A stretch of 64,000 nt of DNA from Candidatus Villigracilis vicinus (lineage in GTDB: Bacteria; Chloroflexota; Anaerolineae; Anaerolineales; Villigracilaceae), in the NCBI GenBank assembly GCA_016721315.1, contig JADKIL010000003.1, positions 496,001-560,000 on the forward strand, read 5' to 3'. This document shows positions 1 to 7,763 of the stretch, in pieces; positions within the stretch are counted from its first letter, which is position 1; every line of letters starts with the position of its first letter. Both the position numbers and the translations under genes were made by a program. The notes below the pieces were generated by a model. The model saw only the letters and a program-made list of their open reading frames with translations. It made no database searches and was not told the origin of the DNA.

Positions 1-171
1 ATCCATCACCGGCTCGGAGTCGGTATCCACCATGACGGTATCGATCTCCGGCACAGCTTGCAAGGTTTCCAAAATATGTTGAAAAAGAGGCTTGCCCGCA
101 AGAGGGCGGTAGTTCTTGCCAGGCACACGCTGGCTATGATGTCGCATGGGGACAAGGGCGGCAATTTTCAT
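1..171 (-). CDS. CMP-sugar synthetase (acylneuraminate cytidylyltransferase family), N-terminal part
   Basis: Only the first 57 codons lie in the window; the frame is open to position 1. The ATG at 169-171 starts a protein beginning MKIAALVPMRHHSQRVPGKN. The R-x-P-G-K-N segment near residues 15-20 is the nucleotide-binding signature of acylneuraminate cytidylyltransferases, which transfer CMP from CTP to a nonulosonic acid; 'PLAGKPL' and 'DTDS' follow as in that family. It would be one of three nucleotidyltransferases of this fold in the window, with those starting at 12507 and 30740. A KDO or sugar-phosphate nucleotidyltransferase is possible because the specificity region is outside the window. 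Confidence 0.8.
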   Translation of the reverse strand, partial: MKIAALVPMRHHSQRVPGKNYRPLAGKPLFQHILETLQAVPEIDTVMVDTDSEPVMD

Positions 172-188
172 GCGCTTATTTTATCTCA

Positions 189-215
189 CCGCAGAGGCCA
201 CCGAGCAAACAGAGA
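189..215. repeat. Degenerate 9-mer tandem array
   Basis: Three tandem nonamers, CCGCAGAGG, CCACCGAGC and AAACAGAGA, lie between two minus-strand genes. They are followed by TGTCCTCAGTGGC (222-234), which reads roughly as their reverse complement and could pair with them. The same 9-mer type (CACAGAGAA) recurs at 30757-30783. Confidence 0.55.
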
Positions 216-253
216 TTTTTTCGTGTCCTCAGTGGCTATGTACTGAAAATGCT

Positions 254-1081
254 TTACAACGCTCGCGACATCTGCCATTGCGAAAGCGACTCGCGCTGCA
301 TGCCGACATGTTCAAAAATGAAACCCATCTCTTCGGGATAAATGGCTGAGACATGCCAGACTTTGCCGGGAAATTTTGCGAACAGGGTGCGCAACAGGAC
401 GCCGCTCAAGCCTGCTCCACGCGACCGAGCCTTGACCAGCACCGATTGGATCGCCACATCCATTACATCGGGGTTACTGATGAGACAGTAAGCGTCATTG
501 AGGCGGAAAGCACGTGATGGCGGCGTATGCTGCATAATGGTCGTGCCAGAAAGCTGCCAGGGGAGGTCTTGCATACCGTGATAGGTGACGGTGCGTGCCA
601 GTTCACGGATGTCTATTTCTTCGATCTCTTCAGCGGTATCCACCTGTGGATTATTGAGTTTGTACCCCACTAATCTGCGCATCTTCTTAAAACCGGACTT
701 TTCGTACAACTTGACTCCGGCAGTGTTCTGCTCGATGACCTCAAGCAGCATTTCCTTGTCCCCACGTTCCCGGGCTTCTGCGACAAGCTGCGCCATTGCC
801 CAGGTGCCCACACCGCTGCCACGGGCATTGACCGTGATCCCCATTGCAGCGAGGCGGTTCGTCCAACCACGGCGGGCGATCATCGCCAAACCGACTGGCT
901 CACCATCCTTCATCAACACCCGGCTGGCAGTCAGGTCTATACCGTCGCGGCGCAGCATGGTCAGCAGTACTGTGTCGGTAATATTGATGGGGACAAAATA
1001 AGCTTCGAAACTGCGGGTCATCAGGTCCGCAAGGAAGGAAGTGGAGTATTCGTGGGCGGGTTTTAGAGAAAGGGAAGACAT
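254..1081 (-). CDS. GNAT-family N-acetyltransferase
   Basis: A 275-residue protein. Residues 1-135 match the GNAT fold: R87-G-S-G-V-G92 is the acetyl-CoA pyrophosphate-binding motif A (R/Q-x-x-G-x-G/A), and 'EQNTAGVKLYEKSGF' near 117-131 is motif B with the usual Tyr126. GNAT enzymes move an acetyl group from acetyl-CoA to an amine. The second half has no motif I recognise but its length suggests a second GNAT-like lobe. Its place between a CMP-sugar synthetase and glycosyltransferases suggests an amino-sugar substrate, but none can be named. A TATAAT box lies 6 nt before the ATG, so the message is probably leaderless. Confidence 0.75.
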   Translation of the reverse strand: MSSLSLKPAHEYSTSFLADLMTRSFEAYFVPINITDTVLLTMLRRDGIDLTASRVLMKDGEPVGLAMIARRGWTNRLAAMGITVNARGSGVGTWAMAQLVAEARERGDKEMLLEVIEQNTAGVKLYEKSGFKKMRRLVGYKLNNPQVDTAEEIEEIDIRELARTVTYHGMQDLPWQLSGTTIMQHTPPSRAFRLNDAYCLISNPDVMDVAIQSVLVKARSRGAGLSGVLLRTLFAKFPGKVWHVSAIYPEEMGFIFEHVGMQRESLSQWQMSRAL

Positions 1082-1087
1082 GAATTG

Positions 1088-1093
1088 ATTATA
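1088..1093 (-). promoter_or_regulatory. -10 box, probably leaderless promoter of the GNAT gene
   Basis: TATAAT on the minus strand, separated by 6 nt from the ATG at 1081. The usual 6-8 nt from -10 to +1 would put the transcript start at or next to the start codon. No convincing -35 element is visible. Confidence 0.45.
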
Positions 1094-1111
1094 TCGAAAC
1101 TCGACTTGAAT

Positions 1112-3010
1112 TTACCCAACATTTACGAACCAGGCTGCCCCATACAAATTGAAGAGGATGCTCAAAAGCAACAATAGATAGTAATGCCAGGGCTGCCTTT
1201 TTTGAAGAGTCAGGGACATCAAAGCCATGATAGGAAGAATTACATCCAAGATATAGCGATAACCGAATTGAGCTGCGCCCGTATTGTGATACATGACCAG
1301 TAATGCAAAGCCGAAGAAGATCGATGCCCATGCACCCCAAATCCACCAACGGTTCTCATAACGGCGTAACAAATAAACCAGCACCGGTGTGGAAAGGAAA
1401 ATGCTCATGCCTTCCAACGAGGGGACGAAGATCCACGGGCTGCCCAGTTGCACTTGCGGCAGATACAGGAACATCACATTCAGGTTATGCAAAATATATA
1501 CCGAAGAAAAAATACCATAACGTTGGGCATTATTCACAATACCAGGAGCGCCATTGATGGTCACATACCCAAAATCCATAAAGTCTTCAAAGCGCAGATA
1601 GTTGTAAGACAAAAGCCCAATGATCGCCAACCCAACCGGAACCGCAGATTGCACGGACCATTTCAGCAAATGCTTGAGGTCGATCACTGTCCCATTCTCT
1701 TTTTGGATCTGCATGGCAATGGCAAAGACGAACGGCCAGGTCATCAAACTGTTCGGGCGTGCCAGCATTGCTATTCCTAAAAACGCTCCAATGACCCACG
1801 GGGATGCGCCGCGGAGGGCAGCCCAAACTGCCAGCGCAAGGAAGGTCACCGTTACAACCTGACTGACAAACCAGATCTCTCCCATAATGCTCACCCACAG
1901 ATGATTCGTGCCAAATGCAAAGAGAGCCACAAGCACAAAATGGGAAGTCCGCGAGAATGCCACCCAACGCCGGATAATAAGCTGCTCCAGGATCAAATAG
2001 ACCAGGACAGCATTCAAAGCGCCCATCAGCATGGATACATCCCCCATGAAGATTTTCTCAGGGTTGGCAAACAACATGATCGGCATAAGAAGAATGGCAG
2101 GCAGGGGCGGAACTGGGACATACCACTTCCCATTGTGCAGGGTCAGATCGTGGATCGTGACATTCGCGGCGGATGCATCCAGCAGGTATAACTTTCCGTT
2201 CACAAATTGATGAGCGAGTGAGTCCCAGTATTCGAAGCGATTTTTATGGATCCAATCCACCCAGTCTGCAAGGTGCCAGTACAGGACGAAGACCGTCAAA
2301 AATATACCGGCGAGGAGGAAGAAACGTTCCACCGACGCCTTGTTTGGAATCTGCATTTCTGTGCTGCCAACCCAGCTCCAGATCAGGAAAAACAATCCGA
2401 GCCCAAGTAATGGGGTTGCAAACCCATTAAGAAAAGACGCATACGCCGCAACACGGTAATACGTTACCAAAAGCATATATATGCAAAGAAATATCCAAAA
2501 CCAAAGAGAGCGCTTGAAGGGTGTAAAAATATCATCAAGCCCGTAAGATTCATTGTACAGAGAAGCGAGTGAAGATCCCAGTAGAATGCCCGCCAGAAAG
2601 AGCCAAGCGACCAAATGGCTTACGCGCGAAAGTGCGCCCAGAATCCACTCTGCTCCTTTTACAACTGGAAGCAAAGTCAACAACCAGACAGCACCTGTGA
2701 ACAAGGCAAATCCGTACAGGATGGTCAGCGCAACAAACAACCTGTTTGGAGAAGAGATAAATCCATGTACCCGTTCCAACATGGGGGCAGAATTGGTACG
2801 GAAATAGAAAAATGCAAAGGCGGTACCGGCAATCAAAAGGATGAATATGCCCCCGCTCAACAAACGAGCCGCAGATAAGCCAAATAAGAATTGGCTTCCA
2901 GCCTCGGAAGGCTGTCGGAAAAATAAAATCAGCAGAGCGACCCCAACAACAACGAGGAAACCAAGTGAAGTTAAGATCGAACGGCTGGATTTTCTGGAAA
3001 AATGCGGCAT
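1112..3010 (-). CDS. Polytopic membrane protein, GT-C glycosyltransferase-like
   Basis: 632 residues with about a dozen hydrophobic segments spread over the whole length, the first at roughly residues 13-31. The loop around residues 255-315 (FEYWDSLAHQFVNGKLYLLD, then HNGKWYVPVPPLPAILL) resembles the first large outer loop of GT-C proteins that use a polyprenyl-phosphate sugar. No canonical DD pair is obvious, so activity is uncertain. A TATAAT box lies 9 nt before the ATG. The gene is followed in the same direction by the GNAT gene. It could instead be a non-catalytic membrane protein of the same fold. Confidence 0.6.
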   Translation of the reverse strand: MPHFSRKSSRSILTSLGFLVVVGVALLILFFRQPSEAGSQFLFGLSAARLLSGGIFILLIAGTAFAFFYFRTNSAPMLERVHGFISSPNRLFVALTILYGFALFTGAVWLLTLLPVVKGAEWILGALSRVSHLVAWLFLAGILLGSSLASLYNESYGLDDIFTPFKRSLWFWIFLCIYMLLVTYYRVAAYASFLNGFATPLLGLGLFFLIWSWVGSTEMQIPNKASVERFFLLAGIFLTVFVLYWHLADWVDWIHKNRFEYWDSLAHQFVNGKLYLLDASAANVTIHDLTLHNGKWYVPVPPLPAILLMPIMLFANPEKIFMGDVSMLMGALNAVLVYLILEQLIIRRWVAFSRTSHFVLVALFAFGTNHLWVSIMGEIWFVSQVVTVTFLALAVWAALRGASPWVIGAFLGIAMLARPNSLMTWPFVFAIAMQIQKENGTVIDLKHLLKWSVQSAVPVGLAIIGLLSYNYLRFEDFMDFGYVTINGAPGIVNNAQRYGIFSSVYILHNLNVMFLYLPQVQLGSPWIFVPSLEGMSIFLSTPVLVYLLRRYENRWWIWGAWASIFFGFALLVMYHNTGAAQFGYRYILDVILPIMALMSLTLQKRQPWHYYLLLLLSILFNLYGAAWFVNVG

Positions 3011-3019
3011 GACCTAGGT

Positions 3020-3025
3020 ATTATA
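3020..3025 (-). promoter_or_regulatory. -10 box, probably leaderless promoter
   Basis: TATAAT on the minus strand, 9 nt upstream of the ATG at 3010. No Shine-Dalgarno sequence is present between them, which fits a leaderless or near-leaderless message. Confidence 0.45.
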
Positions 3026-3045
3026 CCGAATCGAAAACAATCACC

Positions 3046-4011
3046 TTATTTTTTCTCATCATACTGGATCGGTTCCACATCCCGTTTTCTTTCATCCATC
3101 TTCTTTCTTTCCCGCGCATAATAAAAGGTTTCTCTTAGCTGTGGTGTCACCAAACTCGTCTCACGATGCCCCATATAAGTTCCGCGAAATTGAGCAAAAC
3201 GAAACCAAAAGATGGACGAAAAACTTTTCAACAATACTCCTTCGCGGGCGGCATGCCACAGGTCACTAAAAATATTGGTGAAAGTTAAACGGAAAAAGTC
3301 ATACAGGTTGAAATTGGTTTCAGGATAAATTCTTCGCAACGCCATCGCTTCACGACGATAACGATTGTAAACACCATGAGGTGTTTCATTATGGATGTGG
3401 ACGATCTCCGCTTCAGCGACATAAGTGATCTTATATCCCTGCCCCTTTACCCATTTGCCCCATTCCAGGTCTTCGAGCCCGGTCAATGTTTCGTCGTAGG
3501 GATGCACGTCCCACAGGCTTTTGCGGATGGCGGAGTTGGCATTGTTACAAAATGCAGTGACCTGGTCGGGGTTGCTTATCTCTGGATACCATTGATGAAA
3601 GATCTGATGCTCGGAATATTTTGAACCCTCGTACCCACATTGCTTGCCGTAAGTCAGAGCAACCTGCTCATCTTGAAATGGACGAAGTAAAGTTTCCAGC
3701 CAATCAGGATAGACGGGATAGACATGTGCACTGGCGATGACGATCAATTCGCGGCTCGCAGACTTAACCCCGAAGTTGAGCGAACGCCCAAAGGTAAACT
3801 CCGCTGAGGGAATGTGGACGACTTTCGCGCCATAATTTTCCGCAATGGAAACGGTTGAGTCGGTAGAGCCTGAATCAACTAATATAATTTCTACATCTTT
3901 TATGGTTTGTTGCTTGATGCCCTCAAGCAGACGCCCAAGATGCCGGGCTTCGTTATAAGCGCGGATGACCAAAGAGCAGGGCATCGGGATTCGGGAATTG
4001 GGAATCGTCAT
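3046..4011 (-). CDS. Glycosyltransferase family 2
   Basis: A 321-residue GT-A fold enzyme. 'SLVIRAYNEA' (13-22) and 'VDSGSTDST' (45-53) are the nucleotide-sugar-binding strands of GT2; 'ASAHVYP' (93-99) stands where the DxD would be, as is common in rhamnosyltransferase-like GT2 proteins; 'GLEDLEWGKW' near 190 holds the catalytic-base ED pair. The ATG at 4011 overlaps the stop of the upstream four-helix gene (ATGA). However, the first nine residues are encoded by a 7-mer repeat array and family similarity begins near Met10 (3984), so the true start is undecided. It probably adds one sugar to the glycan at the cytoplasmic face of the membrane. Confidence 0.85.
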   Translation of the reverse strand: MTIPNSRIPMPCSLVIRAYNEARHLGRLLEGIKQQTIKDVEIILVDSGSTDSTVSIAENYGAKVVHIPSAEFTFGRSLNFGVKSASRELIVIASAHVYPVYPDWLETLLRPFQDEQVALTYGKQCGYEGSKYSEHQIFHQWYPEISNPDQVTAFCNNANSAIRKSLWDVHPYDETLTGLEDLEWGKWVKGQGYKITYVAEAEIVHIHNETPHGVYNRYRREAMALRRIYPETNFNLYDFFRLTFTNIFSDLWHAAREGVLLKSFSSIFWFRFAQFRGTYMGHRETSLVTPQLRETFYYARERKKMDERKRDVEPIQYDEKK

Positions 4012-4013
4012 TC
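3986..4013. repeat. Degenerate 7-mer tandem array (GGGAWTC type)
   Basis: Four heptamers in register, for example GGGATTC and GGGAATT. It sits across the junction of the GT2 and four-helix genes and encodes the GT2 N terminus. It is the inverse complement in type of the array at 4483-4510, so the four-helix gene is bracketed by inverted copies. Confidence 0.65.
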
Positions 4014-4472
4014 AATACCAATGTGGTCTTCGGAAAGATCGGTAATGTATGGAGATTCCCCTTCACGAGCTATATGGCTAGCACCCGGTTCATTTTGACC
4101 TTGTTTACTGCGTTTTAGGTAGCCAATGTATCCATTGATCAACTGGGTTAGCTTCTCCCCATCCTGTTCCAATGATTCAAATAAGGGTTTTGGAAGATAT
4201 TTCAACTCAGCACACAAGACTAAATGACTTAAGGTCTCCTCCAGTGAGCCACGGGCAATATAACAAAACCGAATAATCTCCTGATAATAGAATCGTCCAT
4301 AGCCTTCTGCAATGTTCGCAGGAATGCTGCTTGAAGATCGACGTATTTGTTGACTAAGATTCCATTTTTCTTCAGATGGGAGCAATGGTAAAACTTCACG
4401 ATAGTTACGTAGGCAAAATTCTTTTGCTTTTTTCCATACTTCAAGCGTTTCAAGGCTCTTTACACTCATCAC
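4008..4472 (-). CDS. Four-helix bundle protein (23S rRNA intervening-sequence protein family)
   Basis: 154 residues. 'LEVWKKAKEF' near 10-19, 'SSSIPANIAEGYGR' near 47-60 and 'GSLEETLSHLVLCAELKY' near 75-92 are the hallmarks of the S23/IVP four-helix bundle family, first found encoded in intervening sequences of 23S rRNA and related to the Avd accessory protein of diversity-generating retroelements. Family members are about 115-125 residues, so the last 30 or so residues are extra and may be extended by repeat DNA. No 23S rRNA is nearby. The gene is bracketed by inverted 7-mer arrays, and its stop overlaps the next gene's ATG. Its molecular role is unknown. Confidence 0.85.
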   Translation of the reverse strand: MMSVKSLETLEVWKKAKEFCLRNYREVLPLLPSEEKWNLSQQIRRSSSSIPANIAEGYGRFYYQEIIRFCYIARGSLEETLSHLVLCAELKYLPKPLFESLEQDGEKLTQLINGYIGYLKRSKQGQNEPGASHIAREGESPYITDLSEDHIGIE

Positions 4473-4482
4473 AACCTCCTAC

Positions 4483-4510
4483 CCGATTCCCGAAGTCCGA
4501 TTCCCATACT
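4483..4510. repeat. Degenerate 7-mer tandem array (CCGATTC type)
   Basis: Four heptamers in register, such as CCGATTC and CCGAAGT, fill the gap between sulfotransferase 1 and the four-helix gene and reach the stop codon of the former. The opposite-orientation version lies at 3986-4013. Confidence 0.65.
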
Positions 4511-5382
4511 TACCAATCACCATCTTTCTCATATCCCAACTTGATCAACAGATCGCCCGCTACTTCTTTGAATATCTTTTTATGTTCCTCGGTGAAATAT
4601 TTTTTCCATTCGCCGGTCTTGCCGGAGCGGAAGGTCGGGGACTTTTTCGGGTTAATGGAGGTTTCGAGGGAGTCGAGAATCAATTGTCGGGGAGCTTGAA
4701 GCGTGACACGGCTGAGGAGGTGATCCATGATGGAGGTGAGAGTCGACTCGCGGTGGTGGATCAGGTCTTCGAAGTGAATGGTCAACACTTCTTTTTTATC
4801 GAGCCAGCCGAGGTAGGGTTCAAAACGGTCTGCGATATTTGAGAATTCGACATTCGCATCAGGTCTGCCAAGGATGCTGACCTTAAGGCGAGAATCAAAA
4901 TCGGGCAGGGATTGGTAATAGTCGTGATGGACATGACGCGCTTCCATGTCGGTGACATAGAAGACATGCGAGACGACCACGTCACGCGGGTCGCGGAAGA
5001 TGAAATAAGGCGCGAATTTTTCTGTACATACGCGGGCAATGGCTTCAGGTCGGGCGAAGAGATGCGCAGATGCAATATCACGTGGATGGAGCGAGTCAAG
5101 CCATACGAGAGCTTTTTCGGGTTCACGTTTTTTCCCACTTTCGCCCTCATACTCGGCATAAAACGAATGCACACGTTTGGCATACGGCGCAACGTTTGCG
5201 AAACCAAGCAAAATCTGATCAAGCAGGTGTGTGCCGCTTTTCGGGAAGGAAATACCGAGCAAAACAGGCATATTCACCGACTGTGAGGCAAAACGCAGGC
5301 GCTGTAACCCTTTTTCGGTATGATAGACTGTAGAACGAAGGAACGATTTCAGCATGCAGATATTTAACCACAATTTCACCAT
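4510..5382 (-). CDS. PAPS-dependent sulfotransferase 1
   Basis: 290 residues, soluble. 'SFPKSGTHLL' (45-54) is the 5'-phosphosulfate-binding loop and 'IFRDPRDVVVSH' (128-139) the 3'-phosphate-binding motif of the sulfotransferase superfamily. The C terminus has 'FRSGKTGEWKKYFT' and ends GYEKDGDW, the usual G-x-x-G-x-W region. It should move sulfate from PAPS to a hydroxyl or amine of a sugar. PAPS can come from the Sat-CysC enzyme at 15041-16768. Met10 (5355) is an alternative start. A paralogue lies at 9443-10297 and a more distant one at 18055-19083. Confidence 0.85.
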   Translation of the reverse strand: MVKLWLNICMLKSFLRSTVYHTEKGLQRLRFASQSVNMPVLLGISFPKSGTHLLDQILLGFANVAPYAKRVHSFYAEYEGESGKKREPEKALVWLDSLHPRDIASAHLFARPEAIARVCTEKFAPYFIFRDPRDVVVSHVFYVTDMEARHVHHDYYQSLPDFDSRLKVSILGRPDANVEFSNIADRFEPYLGWLDKKEVLTIHFEDLIHHRESTLTSIMDHLLSRVTLQAPRQLILDSLETSINPKKSPTFRSGKTGEWKKYFTEEHKKIFKEVAGDLLIKLGYEKDGDW

Positions 5383-5430
5383 GCGCGACTCAAACGGTTT
5401 TTTGGGGTTTTATGTGTTGAGGAAAATCCA

Positions 5431-6024
5431 GTGAAACTAACCATTTTCAACACCCCCATCATCAGCCCCATCCTGCGTTTGATCAGCAATTCCTTGATGC
5501 GCCTTTCCGGTTGGCGCGTAGAAGGGAAGTTGCCGAACTTGCCTAAATATCTGATCATCGGCGCGCCTCATACTTCAAACTGGGATTTTCTCCTGTTTCT
5601 GGGAGTGATCTTTCGCCTGAAAGCGGATGTGCGCTATATGGGCAAAGCCGAGTTATTCCGCAGCCCGTTCGGCTGGTTCTTCTACTGGTGTGGCGGCATT
5701 CCTGTAGATCGTTCCAAATCTTCAGGCTTGGTGGAACAAATGGTGGACGCCTCCAAACGAAGCGACAAGTTCATTCTGACCATTGCCCCCGAAGGCACCC
5801 GCCACGGGGTAAAAGAATGGAAGCGCGGCTTTTATCACATCGCCAAAGGGGCAGAGCTGCCCATCGTCACTGCAAAAGTGGACGGCAAAAACAAAGCCAT
5901 GCGGGTGGGAGATATCTTCCACCTGACCGAGGACATGGAAGCGGACATGAAGTCCATTCAAGAGATGTTCAAGGGCATGGTTGGGGTTAACCCACGCAAG
6001 AAATACATTACTTTGGAAAGCTAA
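5431..6024 (+). CDS. PlsC-like 1-acyl-glycerol-3-phosphate acyltransferase
   Basis: 197 residues. H47-T-S-N-W-D52 is the HX4D catalytic motif of lysophosphatidate acyltransferases, and 'PEGTR' (120-124) is the substrate-binding block. The short length and the 'GAPHTSNWDF' context match the LPLAT-like subgroup often found in glycan loci, where the acyl acceptor is unknown. The start is a GTG preceded by TTGAGG. The stop is followed at once by the ATG of the next gene, so the two form an operon divergent from sulfotransferase 1. Confidence 0.8.
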   Translation: MKLTIFNTPIISPILRLISNSLMRLSGWRVEGKLPNLPKYLIIGAPHTSNWDFLLFLGVIFRLKADVRYMGKAELFRSPFGWFFYWCGGIPVDRSKSSGLVEQMVDASKRSDKFILTIAPEGTRHGVKEWKRGFYHIAKGAELPIVTAKVDGKNKAMRVGDIFHLTEDMEADMKSIQEMFKGMVGVNPRKKYITLES

Positions 6025-6471
6025 ATGATCATCGACCGAATCGAAAATGCGGCTCTCTATTATCCGCTTCACCCAAAATTCAAGCAGGCATTCGACTATA
6101 TCGCTCAGATCGATATCCACACACTCCCTGTTGGCAGGCACGAAATTGACAACAGCATGTATGTGTTGGTTCAGGAATATACCACCAAACCAAAATCAGA
6201 AGGCAAGTGGGAAGCACATCGCCGTTACATTGACCTGCAATACGTGGTGCAAGGTGCGGAAGGCATGGGCTACGCCAATATCCATGACCTGGAGCAAGGG
6301 GAATACCTGTCCGAAAAAGATTTCCTGCCTTTGTTTGGTGAAGGCGGGCAGATCGCATTGAGAAGCGGGTATTTTGTACTGCTCTTCCCCGAAGATGCGC
6401 ACATGCCGAGTATGGCGCTGGGCGAGTCGAAGCCAGCCCGCAAGATCGTTATAAAAATAGCAGTGGAATAA
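6025..6471 (+). CDS. YhcH/YjgK/YiaL (NanQ-like) family protein
   Basis: 148 residues covering the whole YhcH/YjgK/YiaL domain: 'GRHEID' near 37-42, 'WEAHRRYIDLQYVVQG' near 61-76 and 'PEDAHMP' near 123-129, with the conserved His/Glu metal ligands of this cupin-like fold. E. coli NanQ (YhcH) of this family is reported to speed anomer interconversion of sialic acids. That role would fit a locus with two nonulosonate synthases, but the specificity here is inference. It is translated directly after the acyltransferase with no gap. Confidence 0.85.
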   Translation: MIIDRIENAALYYPLHPKFKQAFDYIAQIDIHTLPVGRHEIDNSMYVLVQEYTTKPKSEGKWEAHRRYIDLQYVVQGAEGMGYANIHDLEQGEYLSEKDFLPLFGEGGQIALRSGYFVLLFPEDAHMPSMALGESKPARKIVIKIAVE

Positions 6472-6502
6472 AAAAGAGGAGCTTATGAGCTCCTCTTTTT
6501 TT
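6471..6502. terminator. Bidirectional intrinsic terminator
   Basis: A perfect 13-bp stem (AAAAAGAGGAGCT at 6471-6483 pairing with 6488-6500) with loop TATG and T-runs in both directions. It separates the convergent YhcH-like (+) and amidohydrolase (-) genes. Confidence 0.9.
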
Positions 6503-6513
6503 GCGTCAAATAC

Positions 6514-7755
6514 TTAGCGCTTATCTTTCACAATCTTGCCGTCTTTCATCACCAGCGGAATATTATCCACATTTTCCAAGGAACGGATATCTTTCAATGG
6601 GTCGGTTTTCAGTAGAATAACATCAGCGAGTTTGCCCGCCTCGATCGTACCGACCTGATCACCCCAGCCCAAACATTCAGCCGCCGTCTTCGTTGTAGAA
6701 ACGATGGTTTCCATAGGGTTCATACCGATCTTGTTCATTAGCCCCAGTTCGCGCAGATTGGTTCCATGCGGCATAACACCCGCATCGGTGCCCATGGCAA
6801 TGCGCACACCCGCCTTGTGAGCGCGTCCGATACTATCGCTGTGGATCTCGATCACTTCACGAGATTTACGAATGCCATACTCGGGCATACCACCCTTCTC
6901 ACCTGCTTCAAGGACTGCCAGCGGAGCTAGCAAGGTCGGCACAAGATAGGTGCCATGCTTGAGCATTAAGTCAATCGCTTCATCATCCAGGAAAATTCCA
7001 TGCTCAATGGAATGCACCCCGGCACGGATCGCATTCTTAACGCCCTCTGCGCCCTGCGCATGCGACATAACCTTCACGCCGCGCCGATACGATGCTTCGC
7101 GCACGATCACTTCCAACTCTTCAGGAGAGAATTGCGTGAACTCCGGGTGATCCGTTGGGCTGAGCACACCACCAGTCGAACAGATCTTGATGACATCTGC
7201 CCCGGCACGCAGCACTTCGCGCACCTTGCGGCGACAATCATCTACGCCATCCACGCGGCATTCGGGGAAGCCAGGGTATGCCATGAACAGGTCATATTCC
7301 ATGCCAGAAAGCATCCAGCCATCGCCATGCCCGCCTGTAGTGGTTAACACACTAATGCTGATCTGCAAACGCGGACCGAGGATCACGCCGCTCTCCACCG
7401 CCTGCTTGGTGCCAGCATCCGCGCCACCCGCATCGCGTACACTGGTAATACCTGCATCGATAGTGTTCTTCAAATACTTCACCGAATTATAGAAACGCAT
7501 CGAGAAGGGAGTCATCATATCGCGCACGATGTTGACACCTTCCAACATGACATGCACATGTGTATCGATCATCCCCGGCAAAATAAAGCCGCCTTTGGCA
7601 TCGATCTCCGTCGTCTGCGCATCTGGCAGGCGAATACTGCTCGCCTTGCCCACTGCCTGAATGCGGTTATCCTTCACAAGCACGGCGGCATCCGTCATCG
7701 GAGTAGCGCCCGTTCCGTCGATCAACGTACCATTGCGGATCAATTGATAGGTCAT
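6514..7755 (-). CDS. Metal-dependent amidohydrolase (prolidase/imidazolonepropionase-like)
   Basis: 413 residues with a full amidohydrolase-superfamily metal centre: H66-x-H68 in 'DTHVHV', K190 in 'VIKICSTGG' (candidate carboxylated lysine), H232 in 'SHAQG', H252 in 'SIEHG' and D324 in 'MGTDAG'. This pattern matches the group that includes Xaa-Pro dipeptidases and imidazolonepropionase-like enzymes. It hydrolyses a C-N bond in an unidentified substrate, probably in the cytoplasm since no signal peptide is seen. It is 8 nt downstream of the KpsS-like gene, and nothing in the context links it to the glycan pathway. Confidence 0.85.
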   Translation of the reverse strand: MTYQLIRNGTLIDGTGATPMTDAAVLVKDNRIQAVGKASSIRLPDAQTTEIDAKGGFILPGMIDTHVHVMLEGVNIVRDMMTPFSMRFYNSVKYLKNTIDAGITSVRDAGGADAGTKQAVESGVILGPRLQISISVLTTTGGHGDGWMLSGMEYDLFMAYPGFPECRVDGVDDCRRKVREVLRAGADVIKICSTGGVLSPTDHPEFTQFSPEELEVIVREASYRRGVKVMSHAQGAEGVKNAIRAGVHSIEHGIFLDDEAIDLMLKHGTYLVPTLLAPLAVLEAGEKGGMPEYGIRKSREVIEIHSDSIGRAHKAGVRIAMGTDAGVMPHGTNLRELGLMNKIGMNPMETIVSTTKTAAECLGWGDQVGTIEAGKLADVILLKTDPLKDIRSLENVDNIPLVMKDGKIVKDKR

Positions 7756-7763
7756 GTTTTCCT

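Noticed and set aside
585..1001. Long plus-strand frame opposite the GNAT gene
   Set aside because: It is the antisense of a clearly recognisable enzyme, is Ser/Arg-rich and has no ribosome-binding site.
254..1081. PseH assignment for the GNAT protein
   Set aside because: PseH is about 160-180 residues; this one is 275 with an extra lobe, and no PseC or PseG was recognised.
4008..4472. Remnant of a 23S rRNA gene around the IVP-family protein
   Set aside because: The flanking sequence is coding (GT2 and sulfotransferase) and repeat DNA; nothing resembles rRNA.
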